Of a stretch of DNA of 64,000 nt, positions 17,801-24,098 are shown in pieces. Made by a program: the position numbers and the translations under genes. Every line of letters begins with the position of its first letter. Positions within the stretch are counted from its first letter, which is position 1. The stretch is taken from assembly GCF_041449215.1 (NCBI RefSeq), contig NZ_JBGNFV010000001.1, forward strand, positions 5,597,001-5,661,000, in the 5' to 3' direction. The notes under the pieces are model-generated. The model was not told where the DNA came from, did no database searches, and saw nothing but the letters and a program-made list of their open reading frames with translations. The stretch is from Roseivirga sp. BDSF3-8. Lineage in GTDB: Bacteria > Bacteroidota > Bacteroidia > Cytophagales > Cyclobacteriaceae.

Positions 17801-20126
17801 CTTCGCCTGCGGTCACATCATTTATGGAAATAGCAGGAGCGGTATCATCGTTTACTATGGTACCTACTCCTGTAGCATCAGCAAATGTTACATTCTGTCC
17901 ATTTGAAAGACCCGAAATATTGCTGAGACCTACGTTGAAGGTTTCATCAGCCTCAAATTGAGTATCGCCAGTGGTATTTACGGCAAAGGTCTGTGTTTCG
18001 CCTGCGGTTCCTGTGAAAGAGAGTGTGCCGCTGGCAGCAGTGTAGTCACTACCTGCAATAGCTGTATTATCAGATGTGGCGTAGTCTACTGTAAGTCCTC
18101 CCTGAACGGTATTATTGAGGGTGACTGTAAAGGTGAGGGTATTGCCTTCTGTTTCGGTAACATCATTTATGGATAGAGCAGCGGCATCCGCATCCTGAAT
18201 TGTCACTATAACCGGGCTTGTGCCATCGGTAGCGTTAACCACTGAGTTCGCATCCAGTCTAACGGTTTCATCGCCCTCGACCAAAGCATCTGCTATGGAG
18301 GTTACACGAATGCTATCCAGCACCTGGCCGATGGGGATAGTAATTGCTTTCTGCGTAAGGGTATAATCCACACCTTCAGTCGCATCGTCAACATTGCCTG
18401 TCAATACGACAAAATTAAAGGTTACAACCTTACCTGAGGGAGCACTTAACTGATACCGGATGTAGCTACTTCCACCATCTTCACCAATGGCCGAGTTAAG
18501 CGTACTGAGGGTAAGCGTAGGTTGTGCATCATCATCAGTAATAGTGGCTATTCCCTGTGAATCAGCAATAGTAGCATTAACGGGGGACGAGAGATTAAGG
18601 GCAAATGATTCGTCATTCTCATCTATCACATCATTTAACACCGGTACATTAACAGTCTTTGTCGTTTCTCCGGGATTGAATGTGAGCGTGCCACTAACTG
18701 AAGAATAATCTGCTCCGGCCAATGCCGTATTGTCTGCCGTAAGGTAGTTTACACTAATGGTTTTTGCACTTGCTGCAGAGAGTGAAACGGTAAAGCTCAA
18801 CGGAGACAGGGCCTCGGAAATGGCAGGGTCATTTACAGACAATGCAGGAGCCGCATCATCATCGGTAATTGTAGCAGTCACCTGCTGCGTACCTGACTCT
18901 GTACCATTAGTTACGGAAGATATGTCAACGATGATACTTTCATCATCCTCATCCGTTGCATCATTGACGATTGTGATGTTTGCATCTGCGGAGGTATTTC
19001 CTGCAGGCACTATAATAGAGGCTGGGCCTGAGTAGTCTACTCCGCTACCGGTAGCTGTTCCTGAATAGACTAGATTTACCGTTACATCACTGGTATAGGT
19101 ATTAGAAAGAGTCGCTTTAAGTGTTAAAGTTCCTCCATTTTCAGCTACTGATGCAGGTGTAACGGAAAGGGTGACTGTAGGGGCTACTACCGGAGAGGCA
19201 AACACTTCAAAGTGATGTTCAGAAACCTCTGTTACTAATAAGTTTCCATTACCATCAATAGTTGCATCAGTTGGGAGCGTAAATCCATTAGCACCGGAAG
19301 CATTAGGCGTAGTGATGTTGTACTGCCAAACCCCAGAAGAATTAAATACAGCTATTCGATCATTATTCCTGTCAACCACATAAAGGTTGTCAGCAGCATC
19401 GATGGCAATACCTGTAGGGATATCAAACTGACCATTTCCAGATCCGCCACCTCCATTAATACTATTTACGAGAATTCCGGTAGAGGTGTATTCGTATACC
19501 ATATCTGTAGTCAAAGCAACCACAAATATATTTCCCGTAGAAGCTACATGAACATCAGATGGATAAGTAACCGGTATAGTACGTATATACGAACCGGAAG
19601 TATTAAATACTTGAACCCGGTCATTTCCACGGTCCGCAATATAAATTAAGTTGTTATCGTTATCTACAGCAACGCTTTCTGGAAACCGAAACTGGCTATT
19701 ACCTGAACCAAAAGTTCCTGTCGTGCCAATTTGAAACTGGTAAGTGAAGGAGCTATTAAAAACCTGCAGACGGTGGTCAGATCGGTCTAGAGCATAAATA
19801 TTACCTGCATTATCTATGTCCAGGTCTACAACATTATTAAATTGACCATTACCACTTCCTGCAGAACCAAACTCGCCACTATAAGAATAATCAGCATTTA
19901 GAATTTGTACCCTATCATTACCTCGGTCAGCTACAAAAATTTTTCCAGTAGGCCCAGAAGCTATGCCCTCAAGGAAATTAAACTGTACGTTACCTGTTCC
20001 CTGGGTACCTACGGTAGTATCGTAAACTAACTGGCCATGGCTTTGGGTTGACAAGCCGCAAATGAAAAATGCGGCTATAAGAAAAAACCTAAAACTGGTA
20101 GAAATGTATTTGTTCTCCATCAGCAA
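11877..20126 (-). CDS. Giant secreted adhesin with NHL, Calx-beta and repeat domains, type IX (gliding-type) CTD
   Basis: A 2749-residue cell-surface protein. Signal peptide to about residue 31. Residues 32-312: NHL-type beta-propeller (VADRGNDRVQI/V-F repeats). Residues 313-1312: nine Calx-beta-type domains with the TxDDD ends that bind calcium in this family; the last three are a variant subtype. Residues about 1313-1992: eight repeats of about 84 residues (EVC...GETGTWTGPAGVTF...TWTISRGGC..TITNN). Residues 1993-2453: Ig-like domains; 2454-2660: two cadherin/VCBS-like domains. Residues 2662-2749: gliding-type CTD (VRINVYDESGTVLFETTD, REWDGTYNG, GVYYYTIE) that directs type IX secretion. It resembles SprB-like adhesins in plan, though no homology to SprB itself is claimed. 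Co-transcribed with the PorP/SprF gene. Confidence 0.9.
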   Translation of the reverse strand: MLMENKYISTSFRFFLIAAFFICGLSTQSHGQLVYDTTVGTQGTGNVQFNFLEGIASGPTGKIFVADRGNDRVQILNADYSYSGEFGSAGSGNGQFNNVVDLDIDNAGNIYALDRSDHRLQVFNSSFTYQFQIGTTGTFGSGNSQFRFPESVAVDNDNNLIYIADRGNDRVQVFNTSGSYIRTIPVTYPSDVHVASTGNIFVVALTTDMVYEYTSTGILVNSINGGGGSGNGQFDIPTGIAIDAADNLYVVDRNNDRIAVFNSSGVWQYNITTPNASGANGFTLPTDATIDGNGNLLVTEVSEHHFEVFASPVVAPTVTLSVTPASVAENGGTLTLKATLSNTYTSDVTVNLVYSGTATGSGVDYSGPASIIVPAGNTSADANITIVNDATDEDDESIIVDISSVTNGTESGTQQVTATITDDDAAPALSVNDPAISEALSPLSFTVSLSAASAKTISVNYLTADNTALAGADYSSVSGTLTFNPGETTKTVNVPVLNDVIDENDESFALNLSSPVNATIADSQGIATITDDDAQPTLTLSTLNSAIGEDGGSSYIRYQLSAPSGKVVTFNFVVLTGNVDDATEGVDYTLTQKAITIPIGQVLDSIRVTSIADALVEGDETVRLDANSVVNATDGTSPVIVTIQDADAAALSINDVTETEGNTLTFTVTLNNTVQGGLTVDYATSDNTAIAGSDYTAASGTLSFTGTAGETQTFAVNTTGDTQFEADETFNVGLSNISGLSNGQNVTFADATGVGTIVNDDTAPAISINDVTAGEGAGTMTFTVSLSASSGLPVSVAYATADNTAIAGTDYTATSGTLNFAAGETSKTVNVAITDDSADEADETLFFNLSSAVNASIADSQGTGTITDNDTPPVISVADANASEAAGQVTFSVSLSGSSTNTITVAYATLNGTASAGTDYTTTTGTLTFNPGETTKSVNVPVINDDIDEGDENFVINLSSPVNATIADSQGTGVINDDDTFGVTLSTTTVNVQENGTNGSYTIVLDSEPTADVVVSFITDSQIQAISSLTFTPGNWDTPQSVTVVAINDLIDEANPHTGTIQHSLASSDVNYNGASVSDVTASIQDDDAAGLFVTASTVDVTEDGATDTYRIRLTSEPVADVTVSFVTDAQLNTIADITFTPSNWNNLQTVTVAATDDDVAEGSHTSVIQHSISSTDPFYDGLNVSGQNVTATIADNDTAGITLSKTSVTVAEDGTVTDSYTIALTSEPVSPVTISFNTGADITAIADVVFTANGADAWDTPKTINVTAVDDGVCEGPETVSITHSATSTDGTYDGIDLSSQSVTVDILDDGPATAAAIIDQASQEVCESTFALSANAPASGETGAWSSTTSGVTFTSPSANTTSVNLVPGANNITWTISKGGCEISTSITITNNEVTTVANIIQSDMGICSNSVALSASAVDAGESGVWSSASGLVNFSPNASAQNVTATDIPVGEETIYYTVRRGGSTICEPSIDSVSITNYDVTASVNTANTEVCDGTASLSAQPAPSGITGTWTGPAGAVFSPDINSPNVSVSNIPAGAQTFTWTLDLAACGNSSDNVVITNNEVTTIASISNPAGEICSSTLELTGNTPAAGEIGTWTGPGSVVFDDANSPTAVASNIPSGTVTFTWTISRGGCTPSVATVNFTNNTVQSTVNIMNSDNSETCDGTVALSATNLLSGESGVWTGPSGVIISSPTSNNTNATALVAGDNQFIWSVTRGGCVARDTVVIVNNELQAVASISTVTQEVCVNTFAIEASTPANGETGTWTGPAGVTFADANNPVTTVNNLAAGANTLTWTITRGGCSSNAQVTLTNNQVNTVAQITSPGSDSEVCNNTISLTAGAADTSNGESGQWSGPSGVIFNPTASSASVTVSNLLPGDNVFVWTISKGGCTPSTDTVTITNNQVLSTASVLTPAQQTCDASIQLQANAIAAGETGTWTGPAGVTFSPNANDREAVAENLIFGENKLYWSIGRGGCDPSVDSVTITRNEPAAVVTDPVSQVLCPGDQLVLSVDVSGTSPFTYEWRKNGVRVPGANQQTLTIDNITASNAGTYTVRVDNICGVQVTSGDAVVSVNDPVQITAQPQTDITCEGGDISFGISAGGTGLTIRWQENDGAGWSDIAEGGVYSGTQTATLTISGTPASLNGYQYRAVASGDCGDVISDPATLNQYDPLTGGTINDDQQICFNTVPDQLITLIASEGGDGTYDYQWEVSVDNVTFTDIAGATGENYQPEALTQTTYYRRRVTAGSSCGTELSNVLTIEVLPGTSPGTIAGDQTVCFNTVPATLTSQTDASGGGSITYQWEESVDGTLWDEIAGANSPEFTPGALTVSTMYRRKVVYNGGGCGEEYSNSVTVDVFSDILAGEIGNDQVVASTATPDPILSIAPAQGGDGNYTYQWQSSTDGLNWTDIAGANAESYSPDNTMTTFFRRVVTSGSSCGSAITNEVLVRINNAPVASDISINLDEDVPFNLSEATFLNGYVDNDGDDLQQIRIETVPSNGELQINGVPVFAGDIIDVADLTEFFFIPDTDYSGSDLFAYSAGDGTEFSNSASVNLNVRPVNDPPVISPIDDIVIGVGEVIPVSLFTVTDPDSDLSEITVTASTDNNALINSLDVTDNGGGDYSLTITVNNAAGIAIVTVTASDGQDQSTQTFLFQLEPRITDVPNLLIINGAERNRTWGISHFGISDPVRINVYDESGTVLFETTDPSREWDGTYNGDLVSNGVYYYTIEIDSREEVLQGALKVIR
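14150..16190 (-). repeat. Eight tandem ~252-bp coding repeats inside the giant adhesin
   Basis: Each unit codes for an approximately 84-residue domain with an early Cys (EVC), a TGTWTGPAG core, a late GGC and a closing TNN. The DNA repeats only partly, as expected for diverged protein domains. Unequal recombination or misassembly could change the number of units. Confidence 0.85.
16190..19190 (-). repeat. Nine Calx-beta-type domain repeats inside the giant adhesin
   Basis: Nine units of about 105-115 residues, each ending in a (T)DDDxxP/A motif. Units 2, 5 and 6 are most alike (AGTDYTATSGTLNF, NPGETTKTVNVPV, ATIADSQGTGTI); units 7 to 9 form a separate subgroup with SEPVADVTVSF and T-x-x-x-W segments. 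Confidence 0.85.
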
Positions 20127-20405
20127 TCTTCACTATTGATCGTTCTAATTTGAGCTAAATTCTGCGGGCTCGAAAATCACCCTTAATAGTCTAAGCTAAT
20201 CCGAACGTAATCTTAACCCGGTATTTTTTTATAATCGGGTGAATGAATGAAGGATAGGCCTGGCTATTTGAACAACTAAATAAGGCAAAATAGTAGTATA
20301 TTCTATTCTTAAATAAGAATAATACCAATCAAGTACGTAGTTACAGACTATTAATTTTATATCTAAATATGCTTACCTTGTAATATTTTACAGAAGTAAA
20401 CATAA

Positions 20406-21455
20406 TCAGTGACACAGGTAGGGTTCTGTAAAGCCACTGAGGTACTGATCTGCTGAAGCAGAAAGAACACCGGGATTCAACAATTCACTAATTTCATTTA
20501 CCTTCTCTATGGGAGTTATGCGTTTACCCGCTACCTCCATCAGGTACACTATCGCATTGAATTGGGAAGTTGATTCAAGTTCAGGATTAAATTCCAAGGC
20601 GATTTTCCTCAGATTATCATCTAATTCTCCAGGCATGCCTATGGCCTGATTAACTATATAAGAGGCACTGGCTCCTAACCATTCATAATGCCGCTTTTCT
20701 AACCTGAAATCACCTTGAAAATTAAACCCATCAGGAGTATGGCTTTCAGGCAGAGCAAAATAAGCCCTGGTGAGGCGCTCATTATTAAATTTAAACGGAT
20801 GGAATGTAGATAGTAAGCCTAAGGGTGGCAATGTATCATTCCAGCCATTCATTACTTCACCAAGTTCACTCCCGGAAACACAAGCAATCAAATAGTTAAT
20901 AGAAGACCTCTCCACAACATCCTTCATTCGCTGTAAGTCAAAGAGACTCTGTTCACTATTACCAGCATTTACAAAAAGCTCGTAATCTTCATCTCCCCTT
21001 TGTTGCATGCCAAGCATAAATGACGAAAGAAACTGATAGCCTGCTTCATAGAACGCGAGAGAAATCATAGTTCGGCCCTCTACCCCACCTGTATACAGGC
21101 CATGAGCGAACGTCTCTTTCCATAACCCTAGTGAATGGGGTATCACATATTCGTTTTCAGGAGCGTAAGGCAGAAACTCCCCAGAGTCCAGTGCAAGGAC
21201 AGGCACTTCACTCCGCTCTATTATTTCTGCTATAGACTGTCTCTGGAACCTGCTTAGCAAGGCAATGATCAGGTCACTGCCTCCTGTGATGGCTGCTTTG
21301 ATTTTATTATTTAACTCGCCTACAGAGCCCTCCGAAATGTACTCGTAAGTCATGTCACATCCCGGATCTTCATACAGTGGCTGAAGCCCTTTTTTGAGTT
21401 GCTTCCCCAGTTTAGGGTAAAGGCTTGAATAAGGAACGATAGTTGTAATAATCAT
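20406..21455 (-). CDS. Signal-less periplasmic-binding-protein-like protein, unknown function
   Basis: A 349-residue protein with alternating beta/alpha pattern of the type I periplasmic-binding-protein/LivJ kind: MIITTIVPYSSLYPKLGKQL (strand and helix), GGSDLIIALLSRF, VPVLALDSGEF, GRTMISLAFYEAGYQFLSSF, INYLIACVSGSELGEV, and a C-terminal KRHYEWLGASASYIVNQA segment. It begins directly with the first strand and has no signal peptide or lipobox, unlike transport binding proteins, so it should be cytosolic or part of a larger particle. It follows two tail-collar genes on the same strand, with a terminator-like hairpin touching its ATG. No name can be given; its link to the collar proteins is inference. 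Confidence 0.55.
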   Translation of the reverse strand: MIITTIVPYSSLYPKLGKQLKKGLQPLYEDPGCDMTYEYISEGSVGELNNKIKAAITGGSDLIIALLSRFQRQSIAEIIERSEVPVLALDSGEFLPYAPENEYVIPHSLGLWKETFAHGLYTGGVEGRTMISLAFYEAGYQFLSSFMLGMQQRGDEDYELFVNAGNSEQSLFDLQRMKDVVERSSINYLIACVSGSELGEVMNGWNDTLPPLGLLSTFHPFKFNNERLTRAYFALPESHTPDGFNFQGDFRLEKRHYEWLGASASYIVNQAIGMPGELDDNLRKIALEFNPELESTSQFNAIVYLMEVAGKRITPIEKVNEISELLNPGVLSASADQYLSGFTEPYLCH

Positions 21456-21481
21456 AAAAAGAGCCCCCGCTAGCGGGGGCT
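21455..21481 (-). terminator. Terminator-like hairpin abutting the start codon of the next gene
   Basis: AGCCCCCGC (21462-21470) pairs with GCGGGGGCT (21473-21481), followed on the minus strand by C and five T directly before the ATG at 21455. It can end the collar-gene transcript, or act as an attenuator for the downstream gene. Confidence 0.75.
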
Positions 21482-21505
21482 GATCAAAACTTGATAGAGG
21501 TTACT

Positions 21506-22087
21506 TTAACTTCTGCTTGGGTAAATTCCGTTTACACAGATTATGTAATTCAAGACAGAGTATGGCATCATGTTATAGTGGGAGTTATTTCCTCCTGTGT
21601 ATCCTAATTCTACCTGACCTGATACATTACCTCCGTTTAGAACTATATTTGCTGGCTCGGAATTATACCCATTATATACGTACCCAAAATCTGGTGCGCC
21701 AAATGAAGCTAGGGTATCATTATTTTGCGGCACATGACTATTCCCCTCACTGGATGATGCTTGTATCTCCAACGACATATTGGAAACAGCCGAGTGGCCA
21801 TGAGTAGGTATATGCATAATATCCAGTTGGTCAGTTTCTACACCACCCCGTCGCCCCAGTATTTTAGTGGTGATTCCGGGGCCGTTGCCTTCTCCAACCA
21901 CCATTCTACCCTGTAAATCAGGTAGTGCAAAAGTGGTTCGTCCATCACCGCCGTAGTAGTTGCCCACTAAAGAGTATAAGGCTGTATAATTTGCTATAGG
22001 TAGTAACTGCCCTTTGCAGAACATCCAATTTTGAGGTGCATAATTGGGAGCCCATGCTACCACATTTCCTAAATAATTTAAGGCCAT
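21506..22087 (-). CDS. Phage-tail-collar domain protein (MdpB-like), copy 2
   Basis: A 193-residue protein of the 'tail fiber/microcystin-dependent protein MdpB' family. The N-terminal tail-collar domain is clear: GNVVAWAPNYAPQNWMFCKG, LLPIANYTALYSLVGNYYGG and DGRTTFALPDLQGRMVVGEG; the end YSVLNYIICVNGIYPSRS is also typical. The middle (residues about 95-165) is variable and Gly/Asn-rich. These stand-alone collar proteins are common in Bacteroidota and often occur in tandem; their role (surface fibre, contractile particle part or regulator) is unsettled. It follows copy 1 by 5 bp. No other phage gene is near. Confidence 0.85.
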   Translation of the reverse strand: MALNYLGNVVAWAPNYAPQNWMFCKGQLLPIANYTALYSLVGNYYGGDGRTTFALPDLQGRMVVGEGNGPGITTKILGRRGGVETDQLDIMHIPTHGHSAVSNMSLEIQASSSEGNSHVPQNNDTLASFGAPDFGYVYNGYNSEPANIVLNGGNVSGQVELGYTGGNNSHYNMMPYSVLNYIICVNGIYPSRS

Positions 22088-22092
22088 AGTGA

Positions 22093-22677
22093 TTAACTTC
22101 TAGGTGGGAAAATACCGTACATGCAAATGATGTAGTTCAGCACAGTATAGGGCTGCATATTATTGTGAGAAAGGTTTCCACCGGTGCTTCCAATAGTAAC
22201 CTGACCAGAAACAGTCCCACCTGCAAGACTAACGTCAGGAGCCACACCTGATTTATAAGCATTTACATCTACGCCTTCAATAGAGTTAGCGGCTGCCAGT
22301 ACCATACCATTGGAAGGTGTAACTTCATCTGCTGGCTGGCTACTCACTCCAATATTTGCTTGTAGCCCAGTAGTTACTGATGAATGAGTATGAGAAGGTA
22401 TTTCAGTAATGTTAAGAGTAACATTTTCCAGTCCCCCTTTTTGTCCCAAAGGTCTCATCGATAGACCAGGACCATCCCCCTGACCTACGATAGCCCTACC
22501 TCTGAGATCAGGTAATGCGAAAGTTGTGCGACCATCTCCTCCATAAGTAGTGCCGATCAGAGAAAATAAAGCTGTATTGCTTGATATAGCTAGTAACTGC
22601 CCATGACAGAACGCCCAGTTGCGCGGAGCAAAGTTTGGGGCCCAAGGCACCACCATACCGATAAATGCGTCATCCAT
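22093..22677 (-). CDS. Phage-tail-collar domain protein (MdpB-like), copy 1
   Basis: A 194-residue paralogue of the next gene, with the same plan: IGMVVPWAPNFAPRNWAFCH, LLAISSNTALFSLIGTTYGG, DGRTTFALPDLRGRAIVGQG and the C-terminal YTVLNYIICMYGIFPPRS. It differs mostly in the Thr/Ser/Gly-rich middle. The pair probably arose by tandem duplication and is co-transcribed. Start chosen at the first ATG (MDDAFIGMVVPW), which matches the usual N-terminus of the family. Confidence 0.85.
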   Translation of the reverse strand: MDDAFIGMVVPWAPNFAPRNWAFCHGQLLAISSNTALFSLIGTTYGGDGRTTFALPDLRGRAIVGQGDGPGLSMRPLGQKGGLENVTLNITEIPSHTHSSVTTGLQANIGVSSQPADEVTPSNGMVLAAANSIEGVDVNAYKSGVAPDVSLAGGTVSGQVTIGSTGGNLSHNNMQPYTVLNYIICMYGIFPPRS

Positions 22678-22888
22678 TGCGCTAAAATTTAGTGTTTGAG
22701 TTTAATTTCTAGTTCATTAATTGGCTCAGATAAAAATTCGTAACAGGTAATGATAAATTTTCTATCTGACCTGAGCTCAATATGTGGCTTTTCCTTTATT
22801 TGATTTACACTTAAAGAGAAGGAAACCTTTCATGCCTATATTTTTTTAAAAAACAACAAAGCCTTACCTTACCGGATCAAACAGAGGA

Positions 22889-22902
22889 ATTGTTCAAACA
22901 AT
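22889..22902. promoter_or_regulatory. Short dyad between divergent collar and DUF6089 genes
   Basis: ATTGTT and AACAAT arms with a 2-bp centre, 50 bp before the DUF6089 start. It could be an operator; there is no further support. Confidence 0.2.
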
Positions 22903-22951
22903 CGAAATTGCAGGTACTTTAGTATATTGCATTGTCAATTAAATCGGCATC

Positions 22952-23812
22952 ATGATTAACAGACTATTTTTAATAGCACTTTTTTTAATCACCCTGGGTG
23001 TTTCTACTGCTGATGCACAGTACTATAGGAGGATCAGAAATCAGCGGCTAACATTTTTATTCGGTGGTGGCCTATCCACTTATTACGGGGAGCTCCAAAA
23101 TGATGGGGTTATTCTTAAAACAGACTGGAATGCCGGAATTGGTTTTCAGTATGCCTTGCGTGACAGATGGGCACTCAGATCGGACATTTCCGTATATCAC
23201 ATCTCCGGCAATGATGCTAACGCGAAAGGAGAATTTGAGCAAAGCAGGAAGAAAAGAAATCTATCATTTGAGGCTACTAATTTTGAGTGGAACGTGGTAG
23301 GTGTCTTTCACTGGTATTCGTTGGATGCTACGTCCTTTTATAGAAGACCCATAGCTAACCCCTATTTATTTGCTGGTATAGGTGCAACGACTAATAACCC
23401 TACTGCAAACCTGAACGGTGAATCTTACGATCTCCGCCCTATTCAAACGGAAGGTGAAGAATACGCCAGCATAATCCCGGTGCTGCCTTTCGGGGGAGGT
23501 GTGAAGTTAAGGATAAGTAACTTCCTCAATTTCAACGCTGAGGTAGGCTATCGTGTGGTATTCAGCGATTATCTGGATGATGTGAGTGACACATATATCC
23601 CACAGAGCGCTTTTGCCAATGAGGCGGAGCGTACGCTGGCAGACAGGCGCCAGGAGTTAGGGTTTGATCCGGTTCCAGCAGGAACTTTGAGAGGAAACCC
23701 TGATAAGAATGACGGTTATTTACTTCTTAAATTTTCCCTGGAATATTACCTGACTCCAGGCCTGGTGAGAAACAATCCTTACCGAGCAAGAAGAAGCCCT
23801 TACAGAAGGTAA
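22952..23812 (+). CDS. DUF6089-family outer-membrane beta-barrel protein
   Basis: A 286-residue exported protein with a signal peptide ending ADA-Q (residue 22 or so), then the DUF6089-like opening RLTFLFGGGLSTYYGELQND, a beta-rich barrel (GIGFQYALRDRWALRSDISV, NFEWNVVGVFHWY, PYLFAGIGATTNNP, NFNAEVGYRVVFSDYLDDVS) and a basic C-terminal tail (RARRSPYRR). The family is widespread in Bacteroidota outer membranes; function unknown. It is divergently placed from the collar genes and followed by a strong terminator. Confidence 0.85.
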   Translation: MINRLFLIALFLITLGVSTADAQYYRRIRNQRLTFLFGGGLSTYYGELQNDGVILKTDWNAGIGFQYALRDRWALRSDISVYHISGNDANAKGEFEQSRKKRNLSFEATNFEWNVVGVFHWYSLDATSFYRRPIANPYLFAGIGATTNNPTANLNGESYDLRPIQTEGEEYASIIPVLPFGGGVKLRISNFLNFNAEVGYRVVFSDYLDDVSDTYIPQSAFANEAERTLADRRQELGFDPVPAGTLRGNPDKNDGYLLLKFSLEYYLTPGLVRNNPYRARRSPYRR

Positions 23813-23835
23813 GGTCTGCCTTCCATAAAGAATTT

Positions 23836-23865
23836 AAGCCTACCCCTGATGGGGTGGGCTTTTTA
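23836..23865 (+). terminator. Terminator of the DUF6089 gene
   Basis: AAGCCTACCCC (23836-23846) pairs with GGGGTGGGCTT (23851-23861, one G-U) and runs into a T-tract. Confidence 0.9.
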
Positions 23866-23946
23866 TATGCTCTCATTACTCCATCCGGCTGGAATAGTAC
23901 ATCAATTCAAGAACCCAGCACAGAGTTATTGCTTTATTATTTTGCT

Positions 23947-23976
23947 AACCTTACTAAGGTTCTTTAGGCCGCCTAA
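23947..23976. repeat. Two adjacent perfect dyads in a convergent intergenic gap
   Basis: AACCTTA-C-TAAGGTT (23947-23961) and TTAGGC-C-GCCTAA (23964-23976) lie back to back, each with a single-base centre, in the 170 bp between the terminators of two convergent genes. No open frame is present. They may be protein-binding sites or chance. Confidence 0.3.
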
Positions 23977-24034
23977 GTATAGGAAAAGTATGGTATTCAT
24001 CACAAGATGATAGACGTGGAGGTGGAGAAGCATT

Positions 24035-24070
24035 AAAAAGCCACTGCTGAAATTTCAGCAGTGGCTTTTT
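24035..24070 (-). terminator. Terminator of the polysaccharide operon
   Basis: A perfect palindrome, GCCACTGCTGAAA with its complement, flanked by five A and five T, 29 bp beyond the stop of the CapD/PglF-like gene. Symmetrical, so it works in both directions. Confidence 0.9.
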
Positions 24071-24098
24071 AATTATTAGTGTTGAATTATTTAGGCAA

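Noticed and set aside
21506-22677. Phage tail-collar genes as evidence of a prophage
   Set aside because: No capsid, terminase, integrase, lysis or other tail genes surround them; stand-alone MdpB-like proteins are common chromosomal genes.
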